This document shows positions 9,851-18,601 of a stretch of 64,000 bases of DNA, in pieces. Source of the stretch: Oscillospiraceae bacterium (GTDB taxonomy: Bacteria > Bacillota > Clostridia > Oscillospirales > Oscillospiraceae); contig JAGAMN010000045.1 of NCBI GenBank assembly GCA_017624715.1, positions 1-64,000 on the forward strand, written 5' to 3'. The notes below the pieces were generated by a model. The model saw only the letters and a list, made by a program, of their open reading frames with translations. It was not told the origin of the DNA and did not search any database. The first letter of the stretch is position 1; every line of letters begins with the position of its first letter. The position numbers and the translations under genes are program-made.

Positions 9851-10896
9851 TTCCGATAAAGAATGTTTACTACATGCTCTCATATGCATTTCAGATGCTG
9901 AACGTGCAGGGATATAAGAACTTGGCAACGGAAGACTTCGGCAACGCCGGAGATTTATGTGCTGCCATTCTTATCCGTGGCATTTCGTATCAGCTGAAGC
10001 GCGGCCTAGGGCGTGAGTACATTTCTGAGACGGACACTATTTCTGCTATTCGTGGGAAAATTGAAATTACGGAGTCCATCAAAAATCAGAGTATGATTCG
10101 TAGCCAGATGGTGTGCACCTACGATGAATTCTCGGTGAATTCACCGCTAAACCAAATCATCAAATCTACGGTGATGCTTCTGCTCAAGGCAGATATTGCG
10201 AAATCTCGCAAAAAAGAGCTTCGAAAGCTGATGGTCTACTTTGCTGATGTATCCACTGTGGATGTTCGTACTATCAACTGGTCGATAAACTACAACCGGA
10301 ACAATCAGACTTATAGGCTCCTGATTACGATTTGCTACTTGGTGGTTAAAGGACTCCTTCAGTCCAAGAGCGACGGTTCCGTAAAAATGATGGACTTCCT
10401 GGACGAGCAGCGGATGTGCCGGCTTTATGAGAAGTTCATTTTGGAGTACTACAAGAAGCACTATCCTCAAATCCGGACTGCTGCATCCCAGATTGACTGG
10501 GCTCTAGATGATGGTATCGGCACGATGCTGCCGACGATGCAGAGTGACATTATGCTTTCCTATAAGAAGGGTGATGTCGACAAGACCTTGATTATCGATG
10601 CAAAGTACTATGCACACACGACCCAGGTGCAGTACGATGTTCATACACTGCACTCCAATAACCTGTATCAGATATTCACCTACGTCAAGAACAAAGCAAC
10701 CAAAGGTGGAGAGGTCTCCGGCATGCTGCTCTATGCCAAAACTGACGAGGAAATCTATCCTAATAACGAGTACCAGATGAGCGGCAATCGGATTAGTGTG
10801 AGAACACTTGATCTATCCTGCGATTTTGATGGAATAGCTACTCAGTTAGATAGTATTGTTTTGTCACAGTTTGGATCAGATTGCTCAAAAAGGTGA
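9847..10896 (+). CDS. mcrC: McrC-type nuclease subunit of a McrBC restriction system
   Basis: A 349-residue partner of the preceding AAA+ protein. It begins IPIKNVYYMLSYAFQML, typical of McrC. It carries a PD-(D/E)xK-type nuclease core near the C-terminus with LIIDAKYY (D251, K253). It starts at a GTG that overlaps the McrB stop as GTGA, with AAGGAG 9 nt upstream, so it is translationally coupled. McrC alone does not cut; it is stimulated by McrB bound at modified sites. The gene is intact. The next small gene starts 5 bp after its stop. Confidence 0.92.
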   Translation: MIPIKNVYYMLSYAFQMLNVQGYKNLATEDFGNAGDLCAAILIRGISYQLKRGLGREYISETDTISAIRGKIEITESIKNQSMIRSQMVCTYDEFSVNSPLNQIIKSTVMLLLKADIAKSRKKELRKLMVYFADVSTVDVRTINWSINYNRNNQTYRLLITICYLVVKGLLQSKSDGSVKMMDFLDEQRMCRLYEKFILEYYKKHYPQIRTAASQIDWALDDGIGTMLPTMQSDIMLSYKKGDVDKTLIIDAKYYAHTTQVQYDVHTLHSNNLYQIFTYVKNKATKGGEVSGMLLYAKTDEEIYPNNEYQMSGNRISVRTLDLSCDFDGIATQLDSIVLSQFGSDCSKR

Positions 10897-10901
10897 TTGT
10901 C

Positions 10902-11213
10902 ATGACAAAAGCAGAAAAAGTCTTAGCAATTCAGTACGTAATTGAACACCCTAATACAGAAGAACAGTATTATGATTTGCTCGAGCGCATGGGTGACTTA
11001 AAGCGGAATTATTGGGATTATATGTCAACACAACCCATCAACTGTGATATTGAGCTTGAGCGACTGCCGGATGCTGACTACGATCTATGTGCAGCCTTGT
11101 TAACAATGCTTCTTCGGGAGGACCATTTTTCTAACGGTGCATTACGCGAGCGGTATGAAGCGGGTCAAATTGATGCTATTCTTCACAGAATGCTCTCTCT
11201 GATTGAAGCCTAA
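10902..11213 (+). CDS. Small protein at the end of the defence operon, function unknown
   Basis: A 103-residue acidic helical protein. I use the ATG at 10902 because AAGGTG sits 6 nt upstream, inside the end of mcrC; an in-frame TTG at 10881 has no ribosome site. The C-terminal half (YDLCAALLTMLLRED, then ALRERYEAGQIDAILHRM) resembles the DUF6508-type pattern often seen beside restriction genes, from memory and unverified. It lies 5 bp after mcrC and 50 bp before a strong terminator, so it is the last gene of the operon. Possible roles are a third subunit, an inhibitor of McrBC, or an accessory of the type I system. Nothing catalytic is visible. Confidence 0.65.
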   Translation: MTKAEKVLAIQYVIEHPNTEEQYYDLLERMGDLKRNYWDYMSTQPINCDIELERLPDADYDLCAALLTMLLREDHFSNGALRERYEAGQIDAILHRMLSLIEA

Positions 11214-11262
11214 AAGGAAACACTTCTTATGGCACAATCCTAACACAAATTACAAAGCAGCA

Positions 11263-11302
11263 GAGCCAATGATGGTACAATCCATCATTGGCTCTCTTTT
11301 TT
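11263..11302 (+). terminator. Rho-independent terminator of the defence operon
   Basis: A perfect 13-bp stem (11263-11275 with 11282-11294, loop TACAAT) is followed by a T-run (CTTTTTT). It closes the unit that begins upstream of the window and ends at the small gene at 10902-11213. Confidence 0.9.
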
Positions 11303-11522
11303 GAAAAATATTTTTTATGGTGAGTTTTGGCGGCAAAAGTTGCGGGATTATCTTCGCTTTACGGAAATCACGAACTTTTTGAGTGGCAAAAACGATTGAG
11401 TTATATCCGTGAAGTGGATTCGGGGGTTGAGCGGTGGTGGCGGACCGCTGGAGGGGTTTTCAAACGCAAAAAACTATGCTAGAATCAAACCGCGAACACA
11501 ATGTATCAGGGAAAGGAGTACA

Positions 11523-12632
11523 TTGAAAAAACGATTAAATGGGGAGGGAAACCTCCGAAAACGAGCGGACGGCCGCTACGAAGGGACAGTTATGATCGGG
11601 TATCGTGAGGATGGCAGACGAAAAACGATATCGGTCTACGGCAAAACCCAGGAAGAGGCCCGCAGAAAGATGCACGAAGCCCTGCGAGAGCTGGAAGCGG
11701 AAACAGAGCCGATGCCGGAGTACACATTTTCGGAATGGGCAGACATCTGGTTTGATCATCACTGCAGCAACATCACGCCGACAACGCAGCAAAGCTATCG
11801 ATACACGCTGACAAAACTAAAAGAACATTTCGGAGACTATCCACTAATGGACATCATACCTTTTGATGTTGAGGTGTTCTTGAAGCAGCTTCGCGAAGAC
11901 GGATACTCCGACAGTTATCTGACAAAATGCAGAGCGTTGCTTTATCAGGTCTTCCACAAAGCTGAGGCGAACGATTTGATTGTGAAGAACCCAGTTCGCT
12001 TTGCGGAGAAAATGCGCTTAACGGGGCCCAAGGGGCGCAAGGAGGCGTTCGCGTCAGAGGAAGTCAAGTTGCTGCTAAAACATCTGCCGCATGACAGAAT
12101 CGGAGAAAGCATAAAACTGCTCCTTGGCACGGGCATGCGGACTCAAGAACTGCTCGGACTGGAGCGGAAGCATATTGCGGAAGATGGGTCGTATGTGGTT
12201 ATTGAGCAGGCTGTGCAGCAGATCAAAGGCACAGTAAAAGTTGGACAGCCGAAATCAAAGGATAGTTTCAGGACTGTTCCGGTGCCGTCAGGGCTGCGCA
12301 AATGTGCTGTGTATCTGCGGGATCATGCGCCAGGGAAGTACATCTGGGAAGTTGGTGTAAAGGATCAACCCTGCAACCCCAGCCATTTCCGTCAGCAATT
12401 CAAAAAGGCGATTTCTGCGATTGAAGGAGTGCGGGTATTAACGCCCCACAGCTGCCGCCATACCTACGTCAGCCAGATGCAGGCATTGGGTGTGGACATC
12501 CAAACGATCCAATCGATGGTCGGACATGCGGACACCGACATGACAGAACATTATCTTCATGTCCAGAGTCCGGTCCGTCAGGAAGCCGCAAAGAGATTTG
12601 ACGAAGCCTTTTGTGTCGGCGAGACAGAATAG
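11523..12632 (+). CDS. int: Tyrosine site-specific integrase of the defence island
   Basis: A 369-residue phage/ICE-type tyrosine recombinase. The N-terminal arm-binding fold (LNGEGNLRKRADGRYEGT) and SAM-like core-binding domain precede the catalytic domain with R206, H309-x-x-R312, H335 and the nucleophile Y344 (EHYLHVQ). I chose TTG 11523 because AAAGGAG lies 4 nt upstream and the family begins here; a longer GTG start at 11409 adds an unrelated 38 residues. The gene points at tRNA-Ala, whose 3' end lies 147 bp downstream, the usual layout for a tRNA-targeting integrase at attR. It is therefore the likely mobilizer of the preceding defence genes. The partner attL is outside the window. Confidence 0.92.
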   Translation: MKKRLNGEGNLRKRADGRYEGTVMIGYREDGRRKTISVYGKTQEEARRKMHEALRELEAETEPMPEYTFSEWADIWFDHHCSNITPTTQQSYRYTLTKLKEHFGDYPLMDIIPFDVEVFLKQLREDGYSDSYLTKCRALLYQVFHKAEANDLIVKNPVRFAEKMRLTGPKGRKEAFASEEVKLLLKHLPHDRIGESIKLLLGTGMRTQELLGLERKHIAEDGSYVVIEQAVQQIKGTVKVGQPKSKDSFRTVPVPSGLRKCAVYLRDHAPGKYIWEVGVKDQPCNPSHFRQQFKKAISAIEGVRVLTPHSCRHTYVSQMQALGVDIQTIQSMVGHADTDMTEHYLHVQSPVRQEAAKRFDEAFCVGETE

Positions 12633-12660
12633 ACTGTATGGACTTAATAGACAAAAGCTG

Positions 12661-12710
12661 ATTCCGGTCAAATTCCGGTCAAAGTGTTGCACCCCTGCAA
12701 CAAGGGGTGC
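12661..12710 (+). repeat. Integrase-arm-like direct repeats and hairpin after int
   Basis: ATTCCGGTC occurs at 12661 and again at 12672 (11-bp period), followed by an 8-bp perfect hairpin (12689-12696 with 12703-12710). The position between the integrase stop and the tRNA matches arm-type integrase sites. The other island in this window has an analogous 12-bp-period pair in the same place, which supports the reading. The role is inferred. Confidence 0.5.
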
Positions 12711-12737
12711 GAAAATAGGACTTTTTAGGGCTAAAAA

Positions 12738-12771
12738 CAAAGAAAAAGCCCTGAATTCCGAAGAATTCAGG
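12738..12771 (-). terminator. Terminator of tRNA-Ala, carried by the island
   Basis: On the minus strand a perfect 9-bp stem (12771-12763 with 12758-12750) around loop TTCG is followed by GCTTTTTCTTTG. It lies 9 bp beyond the CCA of tRNA-Ala and inside the island end, so the integrated element supplies the terminator for the tRNA. Confidence 0.8.
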
Positions 12772-12779
12772 ACATTTTG

Positions 12780-12855
<76 letters not shown>

Positions 12856-12887
12856 ATATTCGGTTCGCTGTGCCAGACAGCTTTCGT

Positions 12888-12916
12888 ATTATAGCAACAG
12901 CGAACCGATTTGTCAA
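12888..12916 (-). promoter_or_regulatory. Sigma-A promoter of tRNA-Ala
   Basis: On the minus strand, TTGACA (12916-12911) and TATAAT (12893-12888) are separated by exactly 17 bp. Transcription would start about 26 bp before the tRNA. An inverted repeat (CGGTTCGCTG...CAGCGAACCG) overlaps the promoter. Confidence 0.9.
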
Positions 12917-12954
12917 TAGAAAAAACGAAAAAATCTGATTTTTTTGGAAGCGGT

Positions 12955-14244
12955 TTAGTGCACAGAAACAGGCGGTTTGGGCTGATTGTGGGTTCTTGCA
13001 CTGGTGCGGCCCTCTGGGTCGATTTCGCCAGCCTTGATCAGGGAACGCTTGGTCATGGCGGGGCCAACCAGCTCATATACCAGCACCGCAAACAGCACCA
13101 CATTGCGCACCACAGCACCGTCGGGCAGGGAAGCGGCAGTCAGCGCCATGCCCAGAGCCACGCCGGCCTGGGGCAGCAGGGTGATGCCCAGATTGTCTGT
13201 GATGGTCTTGGAGCACTTTGTCAGCCTGCAGCTGACATTTGCGCCGAAAATCTTGCCTGCGGAGCGGGCGATGATATAGATCACACCAACGATCAGTGTG
13301 ATGGGATTTGCCAGGATCTGCAGATCCAGCTCAGCACCGGAGATGACGAAGAACAGGATGTTCAGCGGCACGGTCCACCGCTCCACGCGATCCATCAGCT
13401 CCTCGGAGGTAGAGCAGATATTGCAGAACATAGTACCGGTCATCATACACACCAGCAGGAGGGAAAACTTGCAGTGGATAGTTCCGATGTGGAATTCCAG
13501 CATGGACAGGCCCACGGTCAGCAGCACGAAAGCCACGGACACGGCCATACGCTTACTCCGGGAATGGAAGAACTTCTCCACAGAATGCAGCAGGAAGCCC
13601 ATAATCGCGCCCAGTCCCAAGGACAGCACGATCTCCAGAATGGGCTCGACAACCATGCTCATGACGCTGGCGTTGCCGCTGGAAATGGTGTTTGCGATGC
13701 CGAAGGACACAGAGAACAGCAGCAGACCCACTGCGTCATCAATCGCAACGACCAGCATCAGCAGTCGGGTCAGAGGGCCGTCGGCCTTGTACTGGCGAAC
13801 CACCATCAAAGTGGCAGCTGGCGCGGTGGCGGCGGCAATAGCACCCAGGGTGATGGCAGAGGGCAGGGACAGCATGTGAGGGAACAGCAGGTGCACGACG
13901 ATCAGCACCAGATCAACCATCAGTGTAGTGATCACGGCCTGCAGGACACCGATAGTGATCGCTTTTTTACCAAAGGTTTTTAGCTGGCTCATCCGGAACT
14001 CGTTTCCCATAGCAAAGGCAATGAAGCCCAGGGCGGTTTGGGTCAGAATGCTCATGCCCTCCACCTGGTGCATGGAATTGAAGCCCAGGCCGGGGATCTG
14101 CAGTGCGCCCAGCACATAGGGACCGATCAGCAGGCCGGCAACCAGGTAAGCGGTAACGGCAGGCAGATTGAACAGTTTTGTTACACGGGACAGCAATAAT
14201 CCGCCGATCAGCGCAACGGCCAGGCAGATCAAATAAGTTTCCAC
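12955..14244 (-). CDS. CPA2-family cation:proton antiporter
   Basis: A 429-residue integral membrane protein with about 12 hydrophobic segments and the CPA2 double-aspartate ion-binding motif (VVAIDDAVGLL, near residue 170). It begins with the KefB/NapA-like first helix and the LPAVTAYLVAGLLIGP loop. It exchanges Na+ or K+ for protons across the cytoplasmic membrane; the ion is not decided by sequence. No TrkA-N domain follows, so it is the transporter core only. The start is a GTG with a GAGGCGAG ribosome site. It is a monocistronic minus-strand gene just outside the defence island. A large ORF on the opposite strand is a coding shadow. Confidence 0.88.
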   Translation of the reverse strand: METYLICLAVALIGGLLLSRVTKLFNLPAVTAYLVAGLLIGPYVLGALQIPGLGFNSMHQVEGMSILTQTALGFIAFAMGNEFRMSQLKTFGKKAITIGVLQAVITTLMVDLVLIVVHLLFPHMLSLPSAITLGAIAAATAPAATLMVVRQYKADGPLTRLLMLVVAIDDAVGLLLFSVSFGIANTISSGNASVMSMVVEPILEIVLSLGLGAIMGFLLHSVEKFFHSRSKRMAVSVAFVLLTVGLSMLEFHIGTIHCKFSLLLVCMMTGTMFCNICSTSEELMDRVERWTVPLNILFFVISGAELDLQILANPITLIVGVIYIIARSAGKIFGANVSCRLTKCSKTITDNLGITLLPQAGVALGMALTAASLPDGAVVRNVVLFAVLVYELVGPAMTKRSLIKAGEIDPEGRTSARTHNQPKPPVSVH

Positions 14245-14548
14245 GAAAACTCGCCTCTTTTATATTGGAATAGTAGAATAGTTTGAATTAAAACCTAACA
14301 AATCATACCACTATCGCCCCCTTGGCTTCAAGTGCAATTCTCACCAAATTTTGCAACAAAATGCACAAGTTTTTTAAGCAGAAATGTGGCTTGTGCTGAA
14401 AATGATGGGGTTGCCTTGTGTGAGAAGGAAGATTGTGCTATGATAAATATAACCCCGTGATGTTTCGTTCTGATGTTCGTAAGTCCGCCGTTTAGATCAA
14501 GACAGTGACTGTCTTGCCCACCCCTCGTTCAGCAAAGGAGGAACGTCA
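14245..14548 (+). promoter_or_regulatory. Intergenic region with promoter and 5'UTR hairpin of the protease locus
   Basis: No gene is seen here. A plausible promoter (TTGTGT 14416-14421, 17 bp, TATGAT 14439-14444) points right. About 55 bp later a perfect hairpin CAAGACAG-TGA-CTGTCTTG (14498-14516) lies in the presumed leader. AAAGGAGG (14535-14542) precedes the ATG at 14549. Confidence 0.5.
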
Positions 14549-14644
14549 ATGCAGAAACAACCTGTTCGTAAAGGAATTTTATTGGTTTTAATTACTTGTT
14601 TAATCCTGGGCGTGCTGCCGGGCAGCTGGGTCGTCAATGTATAG
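14549..14644 (+). other. Signal-peptide ORF cut from its protease by an in-frame TAG
   Basis: ATG 14549 has a strong AAAGGAGG 6 nt upstream and encodes a 31-residue classic signal peptide: basic QKQPVRK, a long hydrophobic core, then GVLPGSWVVNV. It ends at TAG (14642-14644). The next codons continue in the same frame with PAQELTND and run into the large protease ORF. This is the expected N-terminus of that protein, separated only by one amber codon. Either a nonsense mutation, a sequencing error, or readthrough explains it. Confidence 0.85.
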
Positions 14645-14668
14645 CCGGCGCAGGAACTCACAAACGAT

Positions 14669-17650
14669 ATGGAAAATGCAGAAACACCTGCACCACTGGA
14701 TGCAGACACAGTTTCAGAGATCATCGGCTATGAAGAAGCTAACCTACCCACTCAGACCAATAGCGCTTTCTTCAAATATGTTGACGAGACTACGTTTCAG
14801 TCAAATAATCACATCTCTCGTATTTTGGAAGAAGAAACCCTCAGTACATACGTATTCCGCAACAGCGATGGCACAAAGACGGTCTATTACCTGCCGGAAA
14901 ATGTGAAGTTTGTGACGGACGATGGCACTATCCAGGAAAAAGATCTGACCTTGGTTGCCAAAACCGGCGGCTATGGTGTCAAACGTAGTGATATCAGCTA
15001 TCTTCTGCCAACAAGCGCTTCCAGCGGCATTCGCCTGGAACATGGCAGCAAGGAAGTCGCTCTGTTCCCGCAAAACCAGAACGCCAAGGCCGGGAAAGCC
15101 ACCGTCACCGGTGAAAGTGTCCGCTATGCTAATTATTTTGGCAACGGCATCCACCTGGTCTATACGCCTTTGCCATCGGGCTTGAAGGAAGATATCGTGC
15201 TGGACAGCTACACCGGTATGCACAGCTTTACTTTTTTGCTGAACTCCAACGGTATGCGGTTGTACAACAAAGATGGACAGTATTATGTGGCAACTGCTGC
15301 CGATGCAGAAGAAAAGTTGTTCTTAAGCGATGTACTTGTCTACGACGCTAAGGGCGAACCCTGCCCCGGCACACTAACAGTTACTACCATCACTATGGGA
15401 CAGCAGTATCAACTGACCGTTTCTGCTGATCCGGATTTTCTTACTGACCCAGACACGGTCTATCCGGTAACTATCGATCCGTCGCTGACTATTTCTGACA
15501 ACCAAGAAGCCGGTGCAATTGAAGATGCCAGCGTTTACGAGCTGATGCCCACCCTCAATACAGGAACTTGGACCTATGCCCATTGCGGTTACTATAGTAG
15601 TGCCTATGGCGTTGGACGGACAGCATATCGGCTTGCCGGTCTGATGAACGATACGCAATGGCAAACAATTGACCCAAGTAACATTGTCGAGGCGAAACTG
15701 TATGTTAGAGAAGCGTCGGGCACTGCAGCAGCTGCAGTTAACCTTTACGCCCTAACGAATAGCGCTTGGACGGAGACTGGAGTTACTTGGACTACCTTGG
15801 GGGGATATGATTCTACAGTCTTGGCGACCGCTTCTCCCACTTACAATGCGTGGGGCGTGTGGGATATCACTGGCCTGGCCAAGGCATGGAAGAATGGTAC
15901 CAGAAGCATACAAGCTGGTTTCGTATTGATGAACGCAAATGAATCCTCAAACTGCAAAAGTTTTTATACCTCCGAGCACAGCGCCACAGCCAGTAGACCG
16001 TATTTTACGATTACATACAACAATGCCGTCGTAGAGGTGGTGAAGGGGAAAACCATAACCTTAAATGCTACGGGAATTACAGGTACCGTTACTTGGGCAT
16101 CGTTGAACAATAATATTGCTACTGTAACGCCTGCAGGTGTTGTTGAAGGCGTTTGTGAGGGAGAGACTCGGATTACAGCATCAGTTGATGGCGTTGTACA
16201 AGAAACATTTCCGGTGCGAGTACTACTGAAAGATGGCGTTTATTGGATTGGAAGCGCTATAAAAGGTTTGTATATGAGCGCAGACAGCAACTCAATCTCT
16301 AACGGAACAGCAGTAGAATTACACAGTTTGTATAGTGGCGCACCAAACAATCTACTTCAAATGTGGAAGATAAAATATTGTGGAAACGGTATATACAGTG
16401 TACGGCCAATGCACAAACTGGATATGGCTTTACATGCGGGTATGGATTGGGCAACATTGCAAACGGCCGGAACAGACGATGCCAGCATTGCAGCAAGCTT
16501 TCGGTGGGAAATCATAGCGCGCATGGATGGATATGCATTTATGGATGGTGATACAGTATTAACGTATCCGGAAAATGCCGGCAATGATACGCCGCTGATT
16601 ATGGACCTGTACAGCGATGATGATCCAAATGACCACTGGAGTTTGATTGAGATGTCGTTCCCCCCAAGCGGAATTGTATTCTATGATACCATTAATCATA
16701 GTTTGTGTACATCATTTACAGCACATTTGGCACTAGGTGAGACTAAAACATTAGCAGAATTAGGGATCATTCCGTCTGCGTATTCACCAACAAGCAATTC
16801 GCAAGCAGTTATGTGGGTAACAAACGATCATCATGCTGTGCTGATCGATGGCTTTTCTGGCACGATAAGGACGCTTAATTATGGAATAACGGAAATAGAA
16901 GCGTGTATAAACCTTGCCTCGGGTTGGGTGACACAGAGTTGTACAGTAGTTTGCTACAGGGAAACTGTTGAATTAGAAGCTGAATATGACAATGGATATG
17001 CGATCAGACATACAGAAGCATATAGCAGAGTGAGTAACTGTCTGGCAGCAGTACAGGAATTCTATTTGGAAAACTTCTTGTTATACATACATTATTCCGA
17101 ACCACAACTATTTACTTCCTATGGAGACAGTTGTCTTAATTCTAATCCGATGGTTATTTGTAGCCATGGGACCTGTGCAAATTCTACCATCGAAGAGCAG
17201 TCTGATTATCACCATAAAAATATTACTAACATATTGTATAGAATTGAGCCACCTGCAACAGATAGAGGAATTAAGGTAGCATATATTGGGCACGAGATTT
17301 GCTTGGCTGACAAATCTGGTTGTGATCGAAAACCGACGGATTCAAATCCCGTATTTGGGATGGCCGCGATGTCCCAAAGGGCATGTTGTATAGCATGTCC
17401 AAAAGCTCCGAATAAGGAGCTGTGTACAACGATACATGAGATAGGCCATTTTTTTGGCGCTCCTGATCATTATGACGCTGGGGCCGCATATTCCTCAGAG
17501 ATGTTGAGTGCAATGTTGGGCAAGTCATTTGATCAGACTTGTATCTACGGCGAGCTTAAGGATGACGAAGATGTTATCAACAACATCATTATATGTGAGG
17601 GATGTCGAGAAATGATTAATGAGACAGTAACTGGGTCCGACAATCAATGA
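14669..17650 (+). CDS. Secreted multidomain metzincin-like metalloprotease (amber-interrupted)
   Basis: A 993-residue ORF in frame with the signal-peptide ORF at 14549. From the N-terminus: an unassigned region; a DNRLRE-like beta domain (~275-450: TAYRLAGLMND, EAKLYVREASG); a BIG2-like Ig domain (~454-515); a ricin-B-like lectin stretch (~524-663); and a C-terminal zinc site HEIGHFFGAPDH at 923-934, the HExxHxxGxxD/H metzincin signature. It should act outside the cell on host or dietary protein. Its own ATG has no ribosome site, so without readthrough of TAG 14642 it is probably not exported or even translated. A lipoprotein gene follows 13 bp downstream. Confidence 0.75.
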   Translation: MENAETPAPLDADTVSEIIGYEEANLPTQTNSAFFKYVDETTFQSNNHISRILEEETLSTYVFRNSDGTKTVYYLPENVKFVTDDGTIQEKDLTLVAKTGGYGVKRSDISYLLPTSASSGIRLEHGSKEVALFPQNQNAKAGKATVTGESVRYANYFGNGIHLVYTPLPSGLKEDIVLDSYTGMHSFTFLLNSNGMRLYNKDGQYYVATAADAEEKLFLSDVLVYDAKGEPCPGTLTVTTITMGQQYQLTVSADPDFLTDPDTVYPVTIDPSLTISDNQEAGAIEDASVYELMPTLNTGTWTYAHCGYYSSAYGVGRTAYRLAGLMNDTQWQTIDPSNIVEAKLYVREASGTAAAAVNLYALTNSAWTETGVTWTTLGGYDSTVLATASPTYNAWGVWDITGLAKAWKNGTRSIQAGFVLMNANESSNCKSFYTSEHSATASRPYFTITYNNAVVEVVKGKTITLNATGITGTVTWASLNNNIATVTPAGVVEGVCEGETRITASVDGVVQETFPVRVLLKDGVYWIGSAIKGLYMSADSNSISNGTAVELHSLYSGAPNNLLQMWKIKYCGNGIYSVRPMHKLDMALHAGMDWATLQTAGTDDASIAASFRWEIIARMDGYAFMDGDTVLTYPENAGNDTPLIMDLYSDDDPNDHWSLIEMSFPPSGIVFYDTINHSLCTSFTAHLALGETKTLAELGIIPSAYSPTSNSQAVMWVTNDHHAVLIDGFSGTIRTLNYGITEIEACINLASGWVTQSCTVVCYRETVELEAEYDNGYAIRHTEAYSRVSNCLAAVQEFYLENFLLYIHYSEPQLFTSYGDSCLNSNPMVICSHGTCANSTIEEQSDYHHKNITNILYRIEPPATDRGIKVAYIGHEICLADKSGCDRKPTDSNPVFGMAAMSQRACCIACPKAPNKELCTTIHEIGHFFGAPDHYDAGAAYSSEMLSAMLGKSFDQTCIYGELKDDEDVINNIIICEGCREMINETVTGSDNQ

Positions 17651-17663
17651 AAGGGAGGCTATT

Positions 17664-18308
17664 ATGAAGAGATTTACGATCGTACTTATGATATGCGCAC
17701 TGATGGTGAGCTTGCTTTTCTCTGCCTGTGATTCGGCAGATGATATAGATGGAGATGTTGGAATGGCAAATACGGTGGGACAAAACGATATCACCATAGA
17801 ATATAATGCTACCGTGGCTGAATCCTATGATGAATATCAATCGCTCATTTTGCAGCTTCAATTACCAGGGGAGTTTGATCACTTCGAAAATTTTGCGTAC
17901 TTTGGCGAGTTTAAGAGGTTCATCATCTATCCGATGCAATCCATTGATAATTATCTATATGGTATAGTAGACCAAGCGCAGATTGAATTGCTGTTGCATA
18001 TTAATAATAAAGATAAGTGGCCAGCATTGGAGAAACTTAGCGACACGGATATTAATCCTGTGGATATGCGGACTTTGCCGTCGAAACAACGGGGGGAGTA
18101 TGAGGTCAATGGCCTTACATACTATTATGCTATGGGAGAGCTTTTGGCGATTGCTTGGAGTAGGGATGGAAAGTACTATTATATCTCTCCAGACAGTGCA
18201 AGGGATTACCCGATTGAGGCATCCACAGTGTTCGCAAAACTGCTCAATATTCAAGGAGAGGACTATCCGTTGATGTGTTGGTTGTTGGTAGGAAACAAAG
18301 CGTCTTGA
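17664..18308 (+). CDS. Putative lipoprotein next to the metzincin gene
   Basis: A 214-residue protein with a lipoprotein signal (hydrophobic core, lipobox LFSAC, cysteine ~22) followed by an acidic linker. The mature part has alternating strands (YEVNGLTYYYAMGELL, DGKYYYIS) without a recognised domain. AAGGGAGG precedes the ATG and overlaps the protease stop. The gap of 13 bp indicates one transcript with the protease, so it may be its cell-surface partner or inhibitor. Function unknown. Confidence 0.7.
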   Translation: MKRFTIVLMICALMVSLLFSACDSADDIDGDVGMANTVGQNDITIEYNATVAESYDEYQSLILQLQLPGEFDHFENFAYFGEFKRFIIYPMQSIDNYLYGIVDQAQIELLLHINNKDKWPALEKLSDTDINPVDMRTLPSKQRGEYEVNGLTYYYAMGELLAIAWSRDGKYYYISPDSARDYPIEASTVFAKLLNIQGEDYPLMCWLLVGNKAS

Positions 18309-18387
18309 GTTGACACAGCAGACAAACGATCGATATAGATAGTCAGGCGTATGCTGAGCAAACTGTAATGAAACAGTAATGTATACC

Positions 18388-18422
18388 CGGACCGGTGGGC
18401 TTTCGCCCACCGGCTGGTTTTG
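18388..18422 (+). terminator. Terminator after the protease-lipoprotein unit
   Basis: A perfect 9-bp stem CCGGTGGGC-TTTC-GCCCACCGG (18392-18413) is followed by CTGGTTTTG. The T-run is modest, but the position after the lipoprotein gene fits. Confidence 0.65.
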
Positions 18423-18436
18423 TGTAGAACTATCGT

Positions 18437-18597
18437 CAGCGCAAAGCCTCCTCGCCTGGAGGGAGGGGGACCGCGTAAGCGGTGGAGGGATATATCCCCC
18501 AGTCTTTTTGCTGCGCAGCCGCAAAGCGATTGTGATCGCTACGCGATTTTATTTAGATTCGCTTCGCTACCCTTTGCACAAGGGGGCCTTGGGTGTG
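18437..18597. repeat. Dispersed palindromic intergenic repeat
   Basis: A 160-bp non-coding stretch rich in short palindromes (CCTCCTCGCCTGGAGG, GCGATTGTGATCGC, TTCGCTTCG) lies between convergent genes. Its style (CAAAGCCTCC...GGTGGAGGGATAT...CCCTTTG) is that of abundant dispersed repeats of gut Clostridia, as I recall them. Only one copy is seen here, so this is recognition rather than proof. Confidence 0.5.
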
Positions 18598-18601
18598 TTA
18601 C

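Noticed and set aside
11409..11522. N-terminal extension of the defence-island integrase (GTG 11409)
   Set aside because: No ribosome site, non-family sequence; TTG 11523 has AAAGGAG upstream and starts where the family starts.
12910..13983. Plus-strand ORF (357 codons) opposite the antiporter
   Set aside because: His/Gln-rich antisense of membrane-protein codons, no ribosome site.
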